DNA of 64,000 nt from Neoscytalidium dimidiatum (lineage: Eukaryota > Ascomycota > Dothideomycetes > Botryosphaeriales > Botryosphaeriaceae): positions 2,418,001-2,482,000 of the forward strand of contig CM074700.1 of the NCBI GenBank assembly GCA_037367355.1. Reading direction: 5' to 3'. Under the pieces are notes generated by a model. That model ran no database searches and had not been told where the DNA came from. It was given only the letters and a program-made list of their open reading frames with translations. Every line of letters starts with the position of its first letter. Within the stretch, counting starts at the first letter, position 1. The translations under genes and the position numbers were made by a program. Positions 56,466-64,000 of the stretch are shown here, piece by piece.

Positions 56466-57649
56466 AGCTGGTCCTTCTGCAAGCTTGTAGTCTCGGATGC
56501 CGTGATGCAGCTTGTCGAACATGAGCACATCTCCTCCCTCGACGACCCGGAGGTTATCTCAACGGACCTCCCGGAACTAGCTGCCAAACAGGTCCTGACT
56601 GGTTTCGACGAGTCCTCAGAGGAAACTCGTGTTTGTGACGCGAGACAACAGCATCACGGTTCGGCATCTCGTAACGCACACAAACGGCACGGGAATGTCC
56701 CTCTTTGACTCACAGCTGCCCCGATTCATGCCATCCCTTCCGGTAGTCCTCTCCGAAAACATAGAAGCCAGTCCCAATCTTCTAGTAGACTATAAAAATA
56801 ACCCCGCTGCTTTTTCAATCGGGAATAAAATGGCACGTCTCTCATTACCCAACAATTTCCCCTCCTGCACCATCGCTCGTCAAACCAACTGGCATCACAC
56901 TGTAAGCAATACGGCGTTGGCCACGACTGGGGCTACCGTCCCCATCGAACGTCTTACCTACACCTCTATGTAAGACTACTGCACCACCAACGTCTTCAAC
57001 CCCCTCGCCATCCGCTCCTCCTCCTTTGACGCGCACATGCCGCCCTGGAGCTCCGAGCGCGTGTCCCTCCCCTTTCTGGCAAACTCACCGGCGCCCTGAA
57101 ATCCTCCGCAGAGACCAGCCTCGATCACAGCGGCGCTCTGCCTGACGCAACTGGTCTACCCAGGCCGGAAAACCTCGACGGCTACCGCTACGTCGGCGGG
57201 TTTGGGCTCGCGTCCAGCGCGCCGGATTCCACCCACCTGTTCGCGATGCCGATGAGGGGCACGTCGCCAATGAGCGAGCACCAGCTGCTCCGGCCGGAGA
57301 GCGTCGAACTGCTCTTCAAGGACTAGTTACCGGATAGCGCGGTACTCAAGGGCGTCGGCAATGCGTTGGCGGCGCCGTTGACGAGGGACGCGGTGGGGGC
57401 ATCACAATTGGAGGTGCGGCGGTGGCGGGGCAGGAAGGGGTTAGTGTGGCGTTGAAGGATGGAGCCAGGAAGAAGAGAAGAGGAAAGGGAAGCACGCAGT
57501 AGTATTCAGTCAAGAATGCAGAGTGGGGGGCGGATCCCGAGGCAGGGATTGGAGTCTTGGTGATCTCCAACTATTCACCTTGGTTGGATGAGAGTTGGCG
57601 GAAATTGGTGGGAGAAGTAGACGTAATGTTGTATGAAGGATTGGAGTGA
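56466..57649 (+). pseudogene. Decayed beta-lactamase-fold serine hydrolase/esterase
   Basis: Fragments in all three frames follow the order of a fungal beta-lactamase-related esterase (LovD-like group). They are an SxxK-like SFCK at 56472-56483, then VMQLVEHEHISSLDD and LPELAAKQVLTGFDES; after a frame change ITVRHLVTHTNGTGM; a YGVGHDW fragment near 56910; NVFNPLAIRSSSF; LLRPESVELLFKD ending in a TAG at 57322-57324; and EWGADPEAGIGVLVISNY with an end near 57649. At least three frame changes and one internal stop interrupt the order, and introns alone do not explain them. No start codon or signal is intact. It lies 87 bases from the stop of the lysyl-tRNA synthetase gene on the other strand. 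Confidence 0.75.
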
Positions 57650-57736
57650 AGAAAGGAGGGGCTGGTTTTCATTACACGACTTCTCGTCGTCTCTGGTTCG
57701 TAGAACACTATGCTCTGGAACTCCTCTGATAGGCTA

Positions 57737-59629
57737 TCACGGTTGGCCGACCCTACCCTTGCCCAATGCAACTACGTTACGTAGTGTTCCAAACGGCTGG
57801 ACGTCCGCAATCCTACCCATGCCAGAAAATAGCATGACCATCCTATCTATACCGCACCCCCAGCCGCCAGTCGGCGGGAGACCCCACTCCAGTGCCTCGA
57901 GGTAGCTCTCATCCACACCCCTATCCGCAAATGCCTTCTCGCTTGGATCGCGATGCAAGAACTGCTGCTCAAATTTGCGGCGTTGCTCGAATGGAGAGTT
58001 CTCCTCCTCGTACGCGTTAACGTACTCACGGCCTTGGATGAACAGCTCAACACGTCGCGACAGAATTTGCCCGGTAAACTGATCCTTGAAGCTTTTTGCG
58101 AGGGGAGACATGACTTCTGGATGGTACATGATAAATGTTGGCGAAGTGCAAAGCGGTTCGATGTAGAGGGCCGCCAGTTCGTCGAGGAGGCGAGGTAGAG
58201 TGGCGCCTACTGGCAAAGCGAGGCCTAGATCTTTGTACAGAGACAAGACATCTTCGAAAGCGGTCGGGGCGTCCAAATCGGGAAGGCGGCGATTGAGTGC
58301 CCTTTCGATGGTGGGAATAAACTCGAGGCGCTTGAAAGGCCCCTCGAAGTCGATTTCAGGAATTTTGATATTGCTGCGAATGATGCTGTTCTCTTGTGCA
58401 AGCTGCTCGACTGTGGATTTGAGAACGGAGAAGAGCTTCTCGGTCCGATGAATGAGGTCTTCGAGATTGGCATAAGGCTCGTAGAATTCGCAGATGGTGA
58501 ATTCAGGATTGTGTGTAGCATCGATACCTGATTTTGTGCTTAGTGAAAAATTTCTTTCTTTAATATGTCGTCAGAGAAACCCACCTTCGTTCCTAAAAGC
58601 ACTACCAATCTCGTACACTCTCTCTCCAGAACCGATAACAAGTCGCTTGAGGAAGAGTTCTGGGGCTATCCTTAGCGTAAGTGGATCATCGGGAAACTCG
58701 TTGGCGATGGTCTCGAACGGACGCGCCGACGCTCCACCAGCACCTGCTGTCAGAATAGGTGTGCTAACTTCCAGAAATCCATCATTGTCTAAGAACCTGC
58801 GCATCGAGCTGATAATACCGGAGCGCATGCGCTGGGCGGCGGTGCGGTGCTGATGCACGAGGAAGTCAACGTGTGGCTGACGGGCGAGTGTCTCCGGGCT
58901 CTCGACTTTGTCGGGAATTTGATGTAGAGAAGGGGCCAAGCATTTGGGCACTTCAGTAGCAAGGATGGAGAGCTCCCCAGCTGTTGTTCTAGTGGGATGG
59001 CCTGTTAAAGCATAGATGTCTCCCTTACGAGCCAGCTTAGAAAAGCGCTTGAAGTCATCCTTTGGGACACCACGCTTTTCAAGAACGCCGAAATTGCAAA
59101 GGCCTTGGACAGTGTGACCTCTATCGTAGAGATCAATGAATACAAGCCTAGAGCCAGACGAGCGGCGGGAAGTCACCCTTCCTGGACTCGTCAGCCCGAG
59201 CTCAAGTTATTCAAGCATAAAACGTTAAACGTGGACTCTGCTCGTGTCGGCCCGCACAAAGCACTTGGATTGCAATAATGTCTTTTCATTACAAGGACTA
59301 TCAATGAACGTACCAAGGACTGTCACGGTCAAATCCGTTCTGACCTCATCGTTCTTCAAGCCAGCAAACACCTCATGGACGCGTCGAGCGGTTGTCCGAT
59401 CTGCCTTTTGTGGATTGAGAGGGTAGTATGCCGTTAGATCGCCTGCCTGCTCAAGTTGCTTGACACGCTTTTCAAAGTCATGTGTCACACTTAAAGCGTC
59501 TGTGGGCTTGGACGTGGTCTGGGCAAAGCGACGCTGGAACAAGAGATAGGCACTCGCGTGCTCAGGTTTAACTGAGCGCCGAAGCGCCCGGTGAAGATAC
59601 GGCCGAAGCAAGCGATAAGAGCTGCTCAT
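57737..59629 (-). CDS. msk1: Mitochondrial lysyl-tRNA synthetase
   Basis: Class II aminoacyl-tRNA synthetase charging mitochondrial tRNA-Lys. Exons are 59629-59314, 59181-58585 and 58527-57737 (567 residues). Residues 1-45 are basic with Ser/Arg/Leu and no acids (mitochondrial targeting). An OB-fold anticodon-binding domain follows (RLVFIDLYDRGHTVQGLCNF; GDIYALTGHPTRTTAGELSI). Motif 1 region is RRFLDNDGFLEVSTPILTAG; motif 2 is LRIAPELFLKRL then YEIGSAFRNEGIDATHNPEF, completed across intron 2; motif 3 is GWGCGIDRMVMLF near the end. The GREYVNAYEEEN segment departs from the GKELxNAYxELN form usual in cytosolic LysRS. Intron 1 is 132 bases. Start ATG at 59629; codons upstream in frame contain no ATG. 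Divergent from TIM10. Confidence 0.92.
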
Positions 59630-60147
59630 CCTAACATTGTTCCAGTCAGCACTACAGTAACGCAAGGTGCGCGGAAGAAAGGCGGGCGTGCAGAAAGGAT
59701 GTCAGGTTGGGTATAGGTAAGTTGTGAAATCAACCGCCGAAGCGTCATTCGCAACGGTTCTTTCTTTCCATTCATCACGTAAAGTTTGCTGATGGGCGGG
59801 AGAAAAGATGTAAGGGAACTGCTCGGCATACCTGCGTTGCGCGTGCCCCCGCGACAATGGGAGGCGTTGTGAAGAGTGAAAGTTGCGATTTCAAACTCAG
59901 AAAAATCATGCGCGGTCCCTTGGCCCAAGCTCCCGGTTTAGACGTGACCGAATTTCATACATAAATCCCCGTAAAGTGCGGCAGCAACTAAATTCCAGCA
60001 GCGCTGAGATAAACGACGACATCACAGCGCAAGCCGCTTCCGCCGACGCCGTTGACTGCTCTCCAACCTGCGCGCTAGAACCAACCTGCAACACAGCACT
60101 GCCCACCACTTCAATCACCTGTCGCCTCCGTTCATACAATCGTCAAC
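59630..60147. promoter_or_regulatory. Divergent region between msk1 and tim10
   Basis: 518 bases between the two start codons, probably containing both promoters and 5' leaders. Both genes encode mitochondrial biogenesis proteins. No further element identified. Confidence 0.5.
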
Positions 60148-60569
60148 ATGTCTTTCTCCCTATTTGGCGGCCGCCCGCAGCCTACTTCGGAGCAGAAAAT
60201 CGCTGCTGCGGAGACCGAAATCGAGATGGTGTCCGACATGTTCAACCGGTGCGCATTACCCTTCCTTCTAGCTCCATATTTCGCTATTGTCATGATATCT
60301 CAATGGCCTATGATTTTATCAGTTGCATTCGAGGTATACACCATATTTGCACCTTGCTAAAATATTGCGCGCGATCCAGTCTCGTCGCCAGCTGCACCAA
60401 GAAGTGCATTCCGACGACGTACCGTGAAGCTGAGCTCGATAAAGCCGAATCCGTCTGCCTCGACCGCTGCGTCAGCAAGTTCTTCGACGTTCATACAAAA
60501 GTCAGCGAGAAAATGCAAGGCGAGGCCGCTGCCAGGCAAGGCGGCGCTGGCAGCATGTTTGGCATGTAA
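60148..60569 (+). CDS. tim10: Small Tim protein Tim10
   Basis: Intermembrane-space chaperone subunit that escorts hydrophobic carrier proteins to the TIM22 complex together with Tim9. Exons 60148-60248 and 60380-60569 give 96 residues, the expected size. The twin CX3C motif is complete: CTKKC then CLDRC, 15-16 residues apart, preceded by [11 protein letters not shown] and followed by [13 protein letters not shown]. Intron 1 (131 bases, donor GTGCGC, acceptor CCAG) interrupts the codon for the Arg before LVASCTKKC. The C-terminus ends [10 protein letters not shown] Tim9 or Tim8 identity is less likely, because the [17 protein letters not shown] segment fits Tim10. Confidence 0.93.
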
Positions 60570-61034
60570 AAAGCGATGCGTAGACATGGAAAGAGTAGGC
60601 ATGGGGGTTGAAAAACACTATTCGCATAGGGCTCCACATGGGAAGAAGCTATCTCGCCATATATTGAGGCGCAAGATGCTCAACTGCTCTCCTATTGACG
60701 GCGCCCTGGTGGTTCAGATCGGAAATTAGTACGAGAAGGCTCTTGCGCAGCACAAGACGTTGGATGTGTGGAAAAACTTGCTTATCTCGGGTGTTATTAT
60801 GTATTGCACGAGCGCCTAACAGCATGTAATTATTGGCGTAAGGTACGGACGCGTGCGACACTTTCTCCACTTTGTGTATGAATAGATACCGGTCATATAT
60901 GCTGTGTCCTCAAAAATAGCATCTACTCTATGATCGGACTGATATCGAGTCTCCGCACATAAGACTTTTGTTACCCCGGAACGCCGTCCCCATCTTTCCA
61001 ACGTAAATTAGAGCTTTGGCATAGCATTAGATAG
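60570..61034. other. Convergent intergenic region
   Basis: 3' flanks of TIM10 (+) and LYS1 (-); no supported gene. Confidence 0.65.
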
Positions 61035-62323
<1,289 letters not shown>

Positions 62324-63699
62324 GTTTGCGAAATTGATGCAGATTTTTAAAGGGATCTTGGGGTGAATTGGACAGGCGGAAGAATCACAGATCCTTCGGA
62401 ACAAATTGTTGGGTCAATGAAGCTGTAGAGTGAGAGAAAGCTCGGGTTGGTTGTCGAGGAAAAGTATCGACTGAGCTTGGAGGGGTGACTCAATCTGCGG
62501 GCGCGGCAACCATCACTGGCCGTGCTCTCCGACTCCGGCGGGGCAGAGATTTGCCCGTCGCGCCCTACTGTCAAATCTTCCCCACCCCATTCGCTCCTCA
62601 TGTTATCTCATTCGAACAATCAATACTGCAAAGCAAGGTCTTGCTCTGGTCAAATGAAACGATCATCTGGACATAAAATCCATATCGATCCGCGGCCCAT
62701 AAAATCAATATGACCAGTGGGACTTGAACTGCGGGATCACCAACTCTTCAGAGTTCTCAGATGCATAGATTTATGCACGTGTTGAGTAAGCCATAGCTGT
62801 CTCCAATGAACCCTCATGCCTAGAATCGGCCTCAGTATCTATAAACAGAACTCCCGATGAGTCCGTATTGCTATCAAGTCATATGCATGCAACTTTTCCC
62901 AATAGCCCCCTGGTTTATAGAGAGAGAGCCCTGCGCCACACGTGTTTGTCTCAAAAACCCCAAAATCAGAAGCGATCCAAGGCTCCGAATCTAGCTTGTT
63001 GCATCTGATCCTTTTAAATCCCTTGTTTCCACTGAGAAGTGGCCATTTAGTCACTAAACTTGCCAGCTGTAGATATTTTTTCAAAGATCTCGACTTTTGT
63101 CCATGTTCTTTCTATCTACGCCTCTGGGAACACTGCAAATTCACGATCACAAGCAGCCGATGTTAGTTTGCAACTGCCGATGCGGCTAAGTGCTCGGACG
63201 TCATCCTGCTGTCCAAAGCTACTCCAGCTTTAGTAAATTTAGGCGTTCAGACGTCATGGCTTTCGCTGTCAAGCTCGACTTGATCAAGTGATCGTCCCTC
63301 GGCAGGTCGGTACCTGAGAGAGTTTCCTATTCAAGTAGCGTTGCCTCGGCTCCTACCTTCTGTTATACACATCTTATTCCTTAAGCTTCTGCACTATGCC
63401 ATCTTAAGGAGTGACATGTTTCAGCTGAGGATGCTTCGCAACGGTTTCCTACGGTTGCATAACCGTATACAATCAATTGCTGCGTAAACACCACTTATTT
63501 GACTTTACGAAACCATGCCGAAAACGACCGAAAACTTGGTTCTTCTCGGGGCCCCCGCTCTTAGACTTGATATTGTTTGCGTTAGCAATATTCTCTCCTG
63601 AATGTTCAAAATGGAGCACAGGTCCGGCATCACTTCATCGCTTACACGACGTCCTCATTGCACCCTCCTGACTCAAAATTTGCCAATCAACCACTAGCC
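62324..63699. other. Gene-free interval
   Basis: About 1.4 kb between LYS1 and the lipase. The first 250 bases should be the LYS1 promoter. A T-loop-like stretch near 62708-62740 does not fold as a tRNA. Nothing else identified. Confidence 0.5.
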
Positions 63700-64000
63700 A
63701 TGATCCCTCGCTGTGTCACCGTTGTATGCATTCTCGTTAATACCATCAGTCTTGCCGAGTTGCTAATAATAGGTTCTGAAGATTCCTGCTGTCCTCTTTC
63801 TTTCTACTTGCGCGTTGAGCGCCGGAATTCCACTTGCTAAACGCCAGAGTCCGGGGCCGACAGGTCAATATACCTAGACCTCTCCAGAAAATCCCAAACA
63901 CTAACCAATCTACAGTTTCTGACCAACTGTTCGCACAATTTGTCCGCTACGCAGACTTCTCAGCCGCAGCATATGCATCAGATTGCCCTAATCCCCCCTT
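63700..64000 (+). CDS. Secreted class-3 lipase, 5' part, cut by the right edge
   Basis: Start of a fungal lipase/feruloyl-esterase-type alpha/beta hydrolase. Proposed exons are 63700-63758, 63820-63863 and 63916-64000 onwards. Residues 1-19 are a signal peptide (VVCILVNTISLA), then a propeptide AGIPLAKR with a KR site, then SPGPTG. Exon 3 opens with VSDQLFAQFVRYADFSAAAY followed by ASDCPNPP, the N-terminal block of Thermomyces/Rhizomucor-type class-3 lipases with the first disulfide Cys. The catalytic GHSLG, Asp and His lie outside the window. Intron 2 (52 bases, ACTAACC branch) is secure. Intron 1 (donor GTTGCT) was chosen to keep frame with the signal peptide and is less certain. Confidence 0.72.

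Noticed and set aside
62708..62790. tRNA-like stretch on minus with a GTTCAAGTC T-loop
   Set aside because: The bases flanking the loop do not pair as a T-stem and no matching acceptor or anticodon arm is found.

Overview
The window is nuclear DNA of a filamentous ascomycete (Pezizomycotina; Dothideomycetes is my best guess, by inference only). The evidence is monocistronic genes on both strands interrupted by short introns of about 46-90 bases with GT...CTGAC/CTAAC...AG signals, together with fungus-specific families (Zn2Cys6 regulator, class-3 lipase, GH5 exo-beta-1,3-glucanase, glutaminase A, lysine biosynthesis by saccharopine dehydrogenase). I see no operon, CRISPR array, phage, prokaryotic element or intact transposon. 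Splice junctions below were read by hand from frame, consensus and recalled family features, and summed exon lengths were checked to be multiples of three.

Left third (1-23.4 kb): a septin-type GTPase cut by the window edge; a G3BP/Nxt3-like NTF2-RRM protein; a monoglyceride lipase; an OXNAD1-like flavin/NAD oxidoreductase; an uncharacterised four-helix membrane protein; D-xylulose kinase; a mitochondrial-type cation diffusion facilitator with three histidine-rich stretches; a Myb/SANT protein; and a small DUF1772 membrane protein. Gene-free stretches of 1-3 kb separate them.

Middle (24-46 kb): a secreted GH5 exo-glucanase whose first intron appears to be GC-AG; a 1,745-residue ATAD2/Yta7/Abo1-type AAA-bromodomain chromatin protein; a two-helix mitochondrial membrane protein of unknown function, divergent from the pyruvate dehydrogenase component X gene; a class I O-methyltransferase; a five-exon Zn2Cys6 transcription factor with a DUF3425-like C-terminus; and a glutaminase A with two plausible starts.

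Right third (48-64 kb) is the densest part. Three adjacent genes are all linked to pre-mRNA splicing (NSRP1/CCDC55-like, NFKBIL1-like, CTNNBL1), followed by a Dia2/Pof3-type TPR-F-box-LRR gene, a decayed beta-lactamase-fold hydrolase pseudogene, mitochondrial lysyl-tRNA synthetase divergent from TIM10, saccharopine dehydrogenase (LYS1), and the first exons of a secreted class-3 lipase cut by the right edge.

Most genes are housekeeping. The points most worth a second look are the splicing-gene neighbourhood, the GC-AG intron, two 57-base in-frame introns that a simple ORF reading would translate as protein, the two-start glutaminase, and the pseudogene. I found nothing I would call a new biological system.
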